Shown here piece by piece: positions 23,496 to 36,400 of a stretch of 64,000 bases of DNA. The notes under the pieces are model-generated. The model had not been told where the DNA came from. It did not search any database and saw only the letters and a list, made by a program, of their open reading frames with translations. The stretch comes from Amborella trichopoda (Eukaryota; Streptophyta; Magnoliopsida; Amborellales; Amborellaceae). Within the stretch, counting starts at the first letter, position 1; each line of letters starts with the position of its first letter. The position numbers and the translations under genes are program-made. The DNA lies in contig NW_006500355.1 in assembly GCF_000471905.2 (NCBI RefSeq), forward strand, positions 1,001,713 through 1,065,712, in the 5' to 3' direction.

Positions 23496-23644
23496 ATAGA
23501 AAAATGCTTGTTCTGGAGGAGGCTGGACTCCAATTTCAATCGGTGAATGGGCCACTTCGAGTTGGCTTTTATCCCTTAACCCCAACTTGTTTGGAGGACT
23601 TTTATGCCTTAACCCCAAAATGGGCCCCTCTTTGTGCCACGTGC

Positions 23645-23684
23645 CTCTCTCTCTCTTTATATATATATATATATATATATATAT
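23645..23684. repeat. CT then TA microsatellite
   Basis: A short CT run passes into about 14 TA units. Confidence 0.9.
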
Positions 23685-24451
23685 GGCCAAACCCAAATTG
23701 TTGGTATAAGGCTTGGACGATGGTAGCATATATGATAAAACATGTGTTTGTGTGTAGCATGCAGCAATAATCAAGACACATTTAAGCACTTTACAAAAGC
23801 TCATTCATTTGAGGCTTGTTTGGTATACGTGAAAATATTTTCGAGTGAACAAACTCTTTTTGTGATTAGGTGTGGGAGTTTTTTTACACCAATTAGCCCT
23901 AACACATTTTTTATACTAATTAGAAACTAATTGATGTGAACAAATTCATACACTTAAATGAAGTTTTTCATGTGAAAAGACTTTCACATAAGTATTTTTG
24001 TCCCAAACGTGAGGGAGCATTCTCGTCGGCATGGGAAAGTGTTAGGAAAGGCTGCGGAAGTTTTCCCCAATTGCTACAACTACTACTTTCCATAGAAATA
24101 AACGTTCCAAGGTAAATAACTCCGGGAACTAAACATGCCTCTTGTAAGATATTGGTGTTCAAAAATACTATGATAGTATCTAGAATGAGATATTGTATGT
24201 GAAATACCAAAAACTACTCTTATTTTTATTTTTGACGGGGGAGAATTACTATCTACACATCCATATCATTCCTAGCCCAATATTGATCCAGTACGAAATA
24301 TTCCCTTTTTGAAATTAAAAAGGGAAAGTTCTTAAAAATAATGCTCAAGAGATAAATTATTAGCTTCTCATCCATTAAGGTAAATTTAATTCCGACAAGC
24401 CATCAGGAGGCACATAAGCATGAGTGGCAATAATCCATATTCTTAATAAAT
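23685..24451. other. Intergenic, nothing recognised
   Basis: AT-rich DNA without a credible ORF or complete element. Confidence 0.4.
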
Positions 24452-24826
24452 GAAGTTTCTATAAGGCCTGGGCTTTATGAAACAAAATAAAGGCCCACTG
24501 TAAATCCTTTGGAAAGCACTTTTGGTAACAAAAATCTCTAAGATGAATCTAAAATCAATTTCTAACACCAATAAAAAATTTTGAAACTAAAAAAATGGTA
24601 TAGATTTTGTGGATCTTTGAACACTTACTTTTAGAGTGAAGTGGATGGTATAGATAATTTGTTACAATATACATTATTTTTAGAACTTAAAATCCTAATT
24701 TTTTTCACAACCATAATGTTCAAGCCGAGATGATCCATATAAAGGTTTTCCAATGGTTGAATTATAATTTTCAATGAGATATGAGGTGAGGCTTTATTTA
24801 TTTGGACGGGGCAAACCATTTTCCAT
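24452..24826. mobile_element. MITE 'D' copy 3
   Basis: Begins GAAGTTTCTATAAGGCCTGG and ends GCTTTATTTATTTGGACGGG, then GCAAACCATTTTCC. It is the best-preserved D copy in the window. Non-coding. Confidence 0.65.
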
Positions 24827-24934
24827 TCTTAATCGGTGAAATGCTAAATAGTTATAATGACTAAAATGTTAAATAGTAACTTTCTTGAGAGCTATTTGAT
24901 AATTTTGCCTATTTTTTGGAAAACATTTCACGAT

Positions 24935-25355
24935 CCATGACTTAAAATATATCATAGTCATAAAGGCCACCCCAGTTGTAGATATAGAGTGGGTTCCACT
25001 AAACATGTCACACCTTCACCATCCAATTCATCAAGGGAACAATGATGATGAATCAGTGATCACAATATTTTCACATATAGTACCGTGGTTTTATCTTTAT
25101 TTTCTTTTTTCCCTTGTATCAAAAAATCAATAAAAATGAAATTATCTCCAAGAAAAGAATACTTGTTATGCGTAATATCTTCAGTTTGATATGTATTTGT
25201 CTACATTAGACTTGAAATATATCATGGTCATGTGAAGGCCACCCCAATTGTGGGTATTGAGTGGGATCCACCAAACATGTTACACCTTCACCATCCAATT
25301 CATTGAGGGAACAGTGATGATGCATCAGTGACCACAATATTTCCACATATGAGAC
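24935..25355. repeat. About 150-bp direct duplication (two copies 264 bp apart)
   Basis: Copies at about 24941-25090 and 25205-25352 share AAATATATCAT, AAGGCCACCCCA, ACACCTTCACCATCCAATTC and CACAATATTT. The origin is unknown; it could be the arms of a decayed transposon or a local duplication. Confidence 0.7.
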
Positions 25356-25519
25356 TGTCCTACTCCCACCCAGAAAGGACCTCAATATCCAAAAGAAACA
25401 AATATAAGGGTGGTAATTTGTTTCTCTATCAACTGAGAAATTTTTCAAGTATTTATCATTTTATATATTCCAATTATGACAGCATACAGCAAGCTCCGTT
25501 GGAGCGTATTGTACATTAA

Positions 25520-26470
25520 CTCCCTGAGATAAACAAAGAAAAAGAAAGATCAGTTACTTTTTTTTTTTTTAGTTTTTGGGATTCAACTAAGAATAAATAG
25601 AGGATGATTTCCGAGTGAAAGAAAATGTGGATTTTGAGTTTTTCAACACCTAGATCTTGCCCTCTTAAAATTATTCATTCCTCTTGCATTATTGGGACGT
25701 TATTTTCTTGAAGCACATAGAATATTGAAATTTTTTTTTTTTGAGGTTGATCGCTGCACCCATGAGGTCCCATCCCCTTTGGAATCTGTGTTCCTATCTT
25801 TAGATTTACTTAAGGGAGCAAATGAACACTATGCTCCCACAATAACAAACATTTGGATTTAATAATTAACTCGTGATAATGTGTATTTTGATGGATAATA
25901 AGTAGTTTAATGCGATTGGTTTAAAATAAATAAAAACAGTTCAAATGCTAAATACTTCATCTTTTTGTGCATTTTGATGAGTTTTCTAATGGAACATATG
26001 TGATTATATTTTACATTTCTAATGGAAAAATACGCAGGTGTTTATTCATCTTATATATTTGATATGAAAAGGTCACAATCACACCGAGCAAATGTGAACT
26101 TAGACCTCCAAGTGGTGGTGTACCATTTACTTGCACTCGAACTCGAAGGAAAAATTTCCATCTCCATTCACTGAAATGATATATCCCAACCTTTAGAGAT
26201 TATTATGTGATTGTTTGGGGTGATTGTGACATCTTTGTACGAAATGTAACTATCTCATAATAAATAATCCAATATCAATTTATTGAAGTGTTTGTGGTTT
26301 CTCATGTTATTGTTCACCCTGGCTATCTTATTTTAATCTCTAGCTGTTAGATTTCACATGGCTTGAAATGTCTCTAACCTTTATGCTCCATGGGATTATA
26401 TAATCCATTTACTATCTCGGGCAAAGCTTATACTATAAATAGGGATTATATACAAATAGACCATTTAGTT
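25520..26470. other. Intergenic, nothing recognised
   Basis: AT-rich DNA with homopolymer T runs near 25560 and 25730. No gene or structured repeat is seen. Confidence 0.4.
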
Positions 26471-26473
26471 TTG

Positions 26474-26875
26474 AAAAAAAATTATATAAGGTTGCAACAT
26501 TAAAATGTAGAATTACATATGTACCTCAAAAATCCATCGGAAAATGTTCTTTTAATGTTGAAAAACCATCTATTTAATCGTCTCAACATCGAGATGTATG
26601 AATATTTTTAAAAAATATTTTTAGTCCCAGAAATAGTGCATCATGCAACACATTATCTAGACCGTTTATTTTCAAGATTTTCATATATTTATAGATCTAC
26701 TTGATTTTAGCCATTTTTAGAGTTTAAAAATTTATAATTAGATATAAAAATAGATTTTTAGATAATCCTAAGAGTTTTTTACACAAAAATTACATGTTAT
26801 GATAAATTTTGGAGGTGCGCTTTATTTTGATTGTTTAAGGTTGCAACCTTATAGAAACCACGTCTTTTATCTTAT
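26474..26875. mobile_element. MITE 'B' copy
   Basis: Inverted ends TATATAAGGTTGCAACATTA and TTTAAGGTTGCAACCTTATA, then GAAACCACG. Collinear with 15388-15782. Non-coding. Confidence 0.7.
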
Positions 26876-27600
26876 GTACATGGAGGTCATTATTATTCCT
26901 ACTCATTAGATGCTAAATAGGGTCTCTTGGGGTGAGTCACAAGTCCGAGAAATATTTATCTGGAACTTTGTGTCAATTCAATGATGCTATTACAACCACC
27001 CATTTTGAAATTTAAAATTTAAGAGATAAGAATGATTGTGAAATTTAAGGGATAAGAATGATTGCGACATCCATATTCAAAAGATAAATGATATATTTGT
27101 CGATAATCCCTTATAAATATCTTTTAGCTCTCAAAATTTGGAGATGTGATCTAAAAACCAAAACCACCCTCAAAAAAAAGAAAAAAGAACAAAGAAAAAG
27201 AAAACCCGTACTATCCTCAAAAAATTAGCATAAAAAAAACATCCAATTATTGGAGGGAATGATATAGATATTCAAGAACTAAAAATTCAAATTTTATTAG
27301 AAAGAATCATATGCTTATAAATAATTTGATCCCAAAATTTCAAATAATTAAAAAAAGGATTTCGCAAGCAAGTGTTTTACTCGAGCGAGTAAAGTAATAG
27401 AATGCTCCCGACGGAGCATAGCATACTAGCTCAACAAATTTCATATGTTATTAGTTCAGTTGTTTGGGGTTATTTAGGTCATTGCACCCTCTATATATCT
27501 AGAGTACTCTACGGTACAATCGGTGCATTCTGGTGCAATAAGAGCACTCATTTCTGCCCTAGATTTTGATATTTTTCCTTGTGTCCTAATTTTGATGTTT
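26876..27600. other. Intergenic / upstream region of the SUA-like gene
   Basis: AT-rich. An imperfect hairpin GAATGCTCCCGACGGAGCAT lies at about 27396. Promoter elements could not be assigned with confidence. Confidence 0.4.
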
Positions 27601-27639
27601 CTACTTTCCATCTTTTTGCCCTAATTTATCAAATCATTT

Positions 27640-30400
27640 TTGCTCTAAGCCTAATTTTCCATCGTCGCATAAGTCTATGAGATCCGTTGCAGAGAAGAAT
27701 TTAGGATCGACCGAAAGCAGTAAGTTCTCGTCCAATGTGACCTTGTTTTACTTCCATTGTTGTTATCTTTGTTGACTGTAGTTATTTAGGAAATGGGTTT
27801 TGTTTGTTGTTTTCCGGGGCTTTTTTTTCTAATTTGAAGCTTCTCTGATCGTCTTTTAACTTTGGATTAATGGTTTCCATATTGATGCTCTGTTTTCTTG
27901 ATATGTTTTTGTTATTAATTATTTGCCGTTGAATTAAATTTTAGTAGATTGATTTGTTATTCTTGTTAGTTATTGATTTAAACCTAACATGATTGATAGA
28001 GTTTTTTTATATAGTTATTGGAGCTAGTTTTTTGCAAGGGCGTTCAAGATTGGGGTGAATCCATCTTCATCACATGGGGTGGTTCTTTAGTCACATAGGA
28101 GTGAATCCATCATCACATAGGAGTGAATCCATTTTCAGCATGGGTTTTGCTTAGTTAAACTTGGGGGCTTTTGGGTGAGAGTTCTGTTTAAAACCAATGC
28201 TTGTCTTTTGAGTAAATCCATTTTCAGATGGGTGACTGAAATGTCAGATACTCCATTTTCTTGTATCCATTGACTTGGGGTTCTACTATGTATATCTGTT
28301 ATGCAGTAGGGTGATATTTATAGCCGGGTATGCGTTGTGCATTATATGTAACAGAGTTGGAAAACTTAGGTAGTATGTCTTGGATTTGCGTGAGTTACTT
28401 GGACTTGGCAGACTGCTTGGTCTGGAACCAAACACCTGGCTTGGCCAATTTCCAGTATTTTATTAGTTTTTGTTTGGACTAGGTTGCTCTCTGATGGACT
28501 CTGACAGATGTGGATGTCTGTGAGCTCACTCGGGCTCGCGATCCTCTCACGTCCCAATCCAAGTCCTTGTTTATTAAGACTGGTGTGGTATTTATTTGAG
28601 CATTTGAAGCATATGGTTTTGCTAATTTTACACAGAATGTAACTTTTAGTACATGGGCATTACGAATGTCTCTGCGTGTATGTATGTTGCCCCCAAACCC
28701 ACCACCCCCGTACACACACACACATGAGCTTGCTACAATGGGTTCTCTCCTTCCCAGCTTCACCAAACAAATTGCCCAGTATCTGATTTATTGGCTTATA
28801 GTATTCTGAAATTCCGAGGAACCTTCTTCTGGGCTATTTTGTACAATTTCTCATAGGGATCTCTAGAGCTACCCCATAAAGATCAATGCAGGTTCCAATT
28901 ACAACTACCAGTGCATTTAATGGAGTATCACCCACCATCGGTAAGTTTCAGGAGTGCTTGCTTGGATGAGTGGAGCTTGTTCTTCGAGACTTGTCTTATA
29001 TAATATCAGGTCATTGGGTCGTTCTATTTTTTATAGTTTTCAGATTGGATTTTATCTTTTATGAGCACACAACCATCCATTTTGACTGCCTGGTTGTGTT
29101 TGTAGCATTTTTCTTTTTAAGGTTCTGGTTATGCAAATGAAATAAAAATCTAACCTCAGATCATAATGTAGTCCTGACATTATCATGACAGCGAAATGAC
29201 TGGCTATTATTGTGTTTATGACCAACTGATCATGATGTCTGGAGGCATTTATAGTATGGTTTAAAAAATGTCTTATAACAAAGATAATTATCTTTTTTCA
29301 TGTGTGTGCATTAATGAAAAAAGTAGTCATACAAGATATTTATTTTATGGTTCAGTATTTTCCTTGATTCATTCAGTGACAAACCTCGAGTAATTTATAA
29401 ACAGAGAACATTTAAATGAACACAATACTTTGTAATGAATAATGTTTCTCAAGAGTAGCTCATTATATTCCATTCGTGATAGGTATCTCAAAATGTAAAT
29501 CTCTGTTTTTTGTATTTTTTGATGTCCTGCACGAATGGTCTCTGTCTCTCTCTTTCTATTTGTCTTTTTTTGTGAAGATATATTTTTACTTTTTGATTTT
29601 CATTGCTTCCATTTTTTGGATGTTATTTTGCGTGTATAATCTACAAGACCCACATTTGACAGAAAAACACAATGCATGTTTATCAAAATCTAGATTGGGT
29701 GGGAAACCCAAATGCACATTAAGTTGATTAGAACATCACCATTCATCCAACATCATTGGCTTTGTGCACTAAAGATGATTTGGAGTTCAATTTTTATTTA
29801 TATTTTGTCCTTTGAAAAGTGGAGTATTATCTCAGAATTTCTGTCAATTTTTTTTTTTGGGTTTCTTGGGAATCTTTTTTTGTGGATGGGTTATGGATGT
29901 CTGGAAGAGGAAGGTTAAATGGTTCTCTGTTTTTCTTTTCCTTTTGTTACTTTATTTGTTTGATGTTTGCATGTTTTTATTTCACTTGCATTTATGTTAC
30001 ATGGTGCTTATGTGCTTGATAATATACTCTCCTTGGGTATTTAGCTTGGTAAACTATGTCATTGAGCGGAATGCATACAAATAAGATTTTCTCCTTGACA
30101 GTTGGTTAATAGTACGACTTCATATTGGAAGGCCCGGTTAGTTTAGTCTATGTTGGTTCGTGAGATAAATGTCTGAATGCATACTGAGGGTTTTGGAGAT
30201 GCCAAATTTGTTTGAGGATTTGGCTTTGAGGATCCAATGCAAGGGATTGGCAGAGTCGCACTCGTTGATTCTTTATTGACATTGGTGTAACCGTATGTGT
30301 TTGTGCATCCGTTACAGGATAGGATTGAAACAACCTGAACTCGAAACACCTGGGAGATCAAGTTCCTTTGCGGGGGTTACCAAAGGGGGGCCTACAAGTA
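27640..30400 (+). other. Probable 5' leader of the SUA-like gene (leader exon and intron)
   Basis: The candidate first exon ends at 27719 with donor GTAAGTTCTC. The last leader exon begins at 30318 after CCGTTACAG and runs to the ATG at 30401. A possible small internal exon is 28891-28940 (GCAG acceptor, GTAAGTTTC donor). Between them is T-rich intron sequence, and the ORFs there do not resemble proteins. Transcript evidence would decide. Confidence 0.45.
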
Positions 30401-33400
30401 ATGGATCCAGGACGCTATGTTCTTCCTCCTCAAGGATGGGAAACTAACAGCGTAATTGTGGTTTTCTCCTTAATCACCTATGCAGGATGATAAACAAGAA
30501 TTGTCGCTCTTGTGATTGTTCTAAATGTTTACTGGCAACATCGTTTAAACACATGATCAAGAAAAGCCCATGGCCAGTGACGATATGGACTGGATTTGTC
30601 TACCCCTTCATTGATTATGAGTCACTGACTTGAGTTATTCTTTTTAATGCACAGGCTTTGGAGGGGTATGGTTCTGTCCACGAGCCGGATTTCAGGTGAG
30701 TACCCCAAACCCGATATCATATTCACTAGTGTTCTAGGAGTACGTTACATGGAATATTCTCATGTCTATGCTTAAAACATATTATCTGGCTTTTGATTGC
30801 TCAATTCAGTTCCTAATTTTAGTTTGATTGTGTAACTGTATCTCATTCACCCCCTTTACTTCTCCAATGAATGAATATTGTTCTTTCGTTTTTGTTCAAA
30901 TTGTTGTGGTATCGAACTCTATTGGGTATTTGATTTGCGTGCCTTCATACTTTGTTTATTTTCTGCCTCATTGCACAATTATCTTCTCTTTATTCCTTCC
31001 GCTCACCTGTTTCGATAGGGTTGGTGGTTCTTATGGGGGGAGGAGATTTCCTGATGATGGTTACTCAAGAGATGCCCTCTATCCGAATGGTGGCTTTCAT
31101 CGAGACATACTTGAGAGGGATAGCTACCCACCTCCACCTCCACCTCCTGTTGTTGGTGGTTGGCCTCCACAGAGAAGAAGAGATTTTGAAGAAGATATTG
31201 GATACATTAGGGACCCTCGAAGGCATGAAAAGGCACCATACCTTGATTCGTTCCGTGATGTCGATGCTTACCGTGATGTGGACAAGTACCGTGACATCGA
31301 TTCATACCATGATGCTGATAAATACCAGGACATTGAGAGCTACCACAGTAATTATCGGGATACCGATGGCTACCGTGATTATGATTTTGATAGGCCTGCG
31401 AGGTTTGGGGGCCGTGAACGTGATGATTTTGGTTCTGATGATTATGACTCTAGGCACCGTACCCCACACCAAGCCAGGGACGGTAGTCGTGAAAGGGATT
31501 ATGATTACCGAAGGCATGAATATGATTCTGATCTTGAGAGAGATGGGAGAAACAGTAGCTGGAGACGTCGTGATCGTGAAAGAGATAGAAGGGGTTTGAG
31601 TCGAGAGAGGTATCAAAGCCCACCAAGGAGGCAGCGTGAGCGGTCTCGGTCTTATGGGTATGATGATCGAGATAGGTCAAGATCTCCTCGTGGCCGCAGC
31701 CGTGGTAGAAGTTATCGAGAAGGAAGCCATGATGATGGTCGCTATGATAGGAGTGAGAGACGAAGGGATCGGGATGATAGACGACATCATGAGAATTTGT
31801 CAGTGGTATGCCTTTGATGTGTCTAATATTCATGCATATGTTTGAACTCTATGCATCCCAGAGTAGTTTCTAATCTAATCCGTATTTCAATTTTCTGTAG
31901 GCTCCCTCAGCCACGCTTGTTGTGAAGGGTTTATCACAGAAGACAACAGAGGAAGATTTGTATCAAATTCTTGTAATACACCTATTTTACTTCATTGTTT
32001 TAATCTCATGTCAATTATCTTGTTGTGACCTTTCATATCCATCAATGAGCTCATGCTTTTTGTTTTCAGGCTGAGTGGGGACCTCTGCGTCATGTACGTA
32101 TAATTAAAGAGAGGAATTCGGGTTTATCTCGTGGATTTGCTTTTATTGATTTTCCATCTGTGGTATGTATAGATCTCGCTGAAAATTGGTAGATATGTCG
32201 ATTTTCTTGTTAATGATGACTAGTTCACAGGTATATTTTTATTTTTTTTCACAGGAAGCGGCACGTAGCATGATGGATGGAGTTGGAGATGATGGTTTGG
32301 TTGTTGATGGTAGGAGACTCTTTTTTGAGTACAGGTAAAGTTGTTTTCTTTAAAGTAGTTCCCTTGATAGACATTCCTTATAGGAAATGAAAATTCAATT
32401 GGAAATTTAATCTAATGACCTTGTAGATTAAGCTCAGACTAACAGTGGTTCTGAACTTCTTGGTACAACTGCAATACTCTTACACTGCAATTCCTTGACA
32501 CAGATAAATTAACTTCCCAATGTTAGTTGAGTTGGTGTTGGTTCCTTGGAGCTTTGGCTCAGGAATTTTATCTTTGTTTCCCTTTTATATGTCTCCTCGA
32601 CACCTCTTCATGTTTATCACTTGTGTTATAGCTATAGTGTAACTTTCTTCTTCCTTTAAATGAAACTTGGCTGTCAAAGATAAAACACCACCTTTAGTTG
32701 CAGTCTTGCAGATAAACTTCACATTAGAAAACAGTCTCTGCATATCACTTTGCGGGCTTGGGATCCTCTCCTATTAATATCATGTTTTTTTGGTTCTTTA
32801 AGTACTTCCAGGCTTATGTATTTATAAGTCATTTTGATTTGAATTCGATGCATTCTGGTGAGTAGTTTTCCAATATTCTTGAAGTACCACCACTATTTAT
32901 TTTTTGGCAATTTCAAGGACTTATATTGTCATTACTTATATATAGCCACACTTTTCTTGTCATTCCCTACACATTAATTCTGAGCGCATTTTTTTAGGTT
33001 TACGTCCATTGTTTTTTATTATGGTCATCTGTCAGTGTGGTCTTTTACATACACAATTAGTGTTTCTCTAAAATTTGGATGTCTGTTGCGTTGATCTAAT
33101 CTCATGATCCTTGTACTTGCCATACTTAGACAATGATCTGATCTCATTTTTATATTGTGTTACAGTAGTAAGCCAACTGGAAGCACAGGTGGACATTCTT
33201 CTCCGAAGGCAGGAAATTATAAAAGCAGCTCTATGCCATCTGATTGGATGTGTGTTGTCTGTGGCTGTGTGAATTTTGCTCGTCGAACGTCCTGTTTTCA
33301 GGTAAATAGCAAAAAAAAAGGTCCTGTTTTTTTTTTTTGGGGTAGTTCAGCAGTTGGAATTGAAAGTTTGTCCAGCTTTCAGGTTTCTTTATAGGAGACT

Positions 33401-36400
33401 CTGTAACCTTGTCTGGTAGAAACATCAGTAATGGGTTGGCAATGTAGTGCTTCATGCATGGTGTTTGGTTGACACAAATGTATATGTTTGTCATCATCAT
33501 TAGAGCCTTTTCCCAATTAATTGGGGTCGGCTACACGAATCCTGGTTCGCCATTCTGTTCTATCAAGGGCCATATCTTTAGTGATGCCATGAAGTCTCCA
33601 TACCTTTTCTCGCTGTTTCTAACCATGTCCCTTTGGGCTTACCCCTTGCCCTTTTTAAGCCTTCCACTTTAAACTATCTCGCTAAATCCATATGTTTGTG
33701 GTATAAATAATTCTGAGTACTGGCCTTTTCATAATGAATTTGGCCATTTAGTTTGGTTTTGTGAATAGATGCAGATGTTAGTTAGTTGCACGAATACTTA
33801 TTGCATGAACTTCTAATGTTAGGCCGGGTCAATCGCCAATTACTTAAGCTTGTCAGGGTGTCTGTTGCGGCCTGGCCCGAACTGATCTGCCAATAAGTGG
33901 GTTCTGGGTGGCTAGGCTTTGCCGACCTGGCCCTTTGTTTTAAATCCAGGCCCTGTCCCAAATAATTTAAGCTAGGCCAGGCTTGGCCTTGGCCTGTGGG
34001 TCTAATGGGATTTACTAGCCTTTTCTTGGATTAATATTGGCCTCTCCTGAGCTTATTGTTACTTATAGATACTTTTCCCTTCGCTTATAGGAAATTCAAT
34101 CCTAGAAGCCTATATGGCTCATCTTAGCTGCTATGTAATCTGAATGGACTGTTTTTTTTTAAATTAAGACAATGGATTGTTTAATGGATAAATGATGTAC
34201 CATTAAAACAAAAAACACAAAAAAAAAAGAGCTAAAAACAGAATCAATGTAGGATTGTTTTCTCCACTCACCAAAAAAAGACAATGGATTGTTTTGTTGG
34301 ATGGTACACTAAAGAGTGGAGCTACATGCGGCGTAGAGTCTGGTTTAGTTCACTCGTTGGATTCAATCCTCTACTATCTTTGGGTTGGCTACTGAATACT
34401 TCAATAATTTCTGCAGGTCTATTAAAACTTTAATGGCTTATAATCCTAACACATTTGATTTGTTTGAGTGCAGTGTAATGAACCCAGGACTGATGATGCT
34501 CCTGCAGCTGATGTAGCATCATCCAATCCCACACCAGTAGGAAAGAAGGGTTCAGAGGCTGGTAGAGTTGTAGTTCATGTCCAGTTCCTAGCATTCATCT
34601 ATTCTCTGTGCTAGGGAAGTAATTACCTGGAATTTTGGTTTATCAGGACCTACACATGTGTTAGTTGTTCGAGGCTTGGATGAAAATGCTGATGAGGAAA
34701 TGCTTCGATATGAATTCTCTAAACATGCTCCAATTAAGGTATGTAGTGCATGATAATTATATATGTACATAGTAATGAAAATGTCTTGCTGGTTGAAATT
34801 TCTGAAATGAGAGTTCTTTGGTTATGCAATCTGTTGCATATGGTACCTGCAGGACCTTCGCCTTGTACGTGACAAGTTCACCCATGTATCCAGGGGATTT
34901 GCTTTTGTTCATTTTCATTCGGTACGTGTAGTGGCTGGCATCATTTGGAATTCTCAATTAAGCAACAATGGTCATTGTATTACTTTAATGTTGTGTATTA
35001 TGCCACCCTTTTAGGTAGATGATGCTACAAAGGCATTGGAAGCAACAAATGGCACAACACTCGAAAAGAATGGGCAGCTTTTAAGAGTCGCATATGCAAA
35101 AAGCATTCATGGACCAGGTTCTGGATCAGCTGCTGGTTCTCAATCAAGCAGTCTTGCAGCTGCTGCAATTGAGGCAGCTACATTTGCCCAACAGGTTTTT
35201 GCATGAATTTTGTATACTTGTCATTGTTTCTTTTTCTTTCTTTGTGAAGCAATATAATTTTGTAGTATGGGAGTAGACCTTCAAAATAAATAAACAATGA
35301 AATAGATAAACATATGCATGTGTATGTCTCTAACATGGGACATTTCGTATCTTTGGAATTGAATTGACCCAGTGATTTATAACTTCAAAACCATTTCAGA
35401 ACTTCAGAAAATCAATGATTGGAGTGCCATTGTTAACAGTCTACTGTTATTGGTGTTCCTATAGTATGATGCTGTTGGATGGGCTCCAAAAGAATACAAT
35501 CCGGATGAAAAGCAATCTGCCGGGGGAGGACCTGATAAACAGGCTGAGGGACATGCAGAAGGTGGGAACTCAACCCCCCGAATGCCTGAAGGTGGATCAG
35601 CTCCCCAATCTGGTTTCGTATGGGATGAAGCATCTGGCTATTACTATGATGCAGCTTCAGGATTCTACTATGATGGGAACACAGGTAAGTCATTCATATG
35701 TATAGATAATGCATGATAGAAAGTGATATTCTTGCAGTTAAGCATATTTCACTCTATAGAATGTAGTTTGCATTATAATTTATCAAAAAATAGAATGTAA
35801 CTTTGTTTCTGTTTGCAGGCCTCTATTATGATGGCAATAATGGGTTGTGGTATTCATATGATAACCAAACGCAACAATACATCCCCTGTGCCAACCAGAG
35901 TGAAAACAAGGCATCTGAAAAATCCACAACTGAACCGTCAAAGCCATCAGACCGAAAAGTTGTTATATCTGCCCCTGCTGCTACCATAACTTCAAATGAC
36001 AACAAAAAAGCCTCATTACCTGATGCAGTGCACGCTGCTGCAACAGCTGCACTGGCTGCTGAAAAGAAAGAGAAGGAGAAGCAAAAGGAGATAAAGTTGG
36101 CTTCAAAGAGTAGCATTTTAGCTAATAAGAAGAAAATGAATAATGTATTGTCGATGTGGAAGCAACGGAACCACGAGGGTCAAGCAGCTCGTGTAGTCCT
36201 TGATAATGACCAATCATCAACCAATGATAACAAGCCCAAGCCCAAGCCTGAAACCATAAAGGAGGGCACAGGATCAGGTCCTGGATTCACATCTGTGGGC
36301 CGAGGGTCAAACATTAATAATAATGCAGCCAATTCTAGTGCTACAGGAGATTTATCAGCGAAGCCTGTACCTGTGAGTAATAGCTCAGGGGGCACCTTGA

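Noticed and set aside
23342..23804. Overlapping ORFs of 142 and 121 codons on both strands
   Set aside because: They cover a MITE and a TA microsatellite (hence the YIYIYIYI run). No family resemblance.
30828..31018. Upstream extension of the long frame into the SUA exon 3
   Set aside because: This is intron 2 read through. Exon 2 at 30655-30695 joins at 31019 in the correct phase and matches the known N-terminus.
31302..31833. Long minus-strand ORFs opposite SUA exon 3
   Set aside because: Mirror frames of a repetitive Asp/Arg/Tyr codon region, not independent genes.
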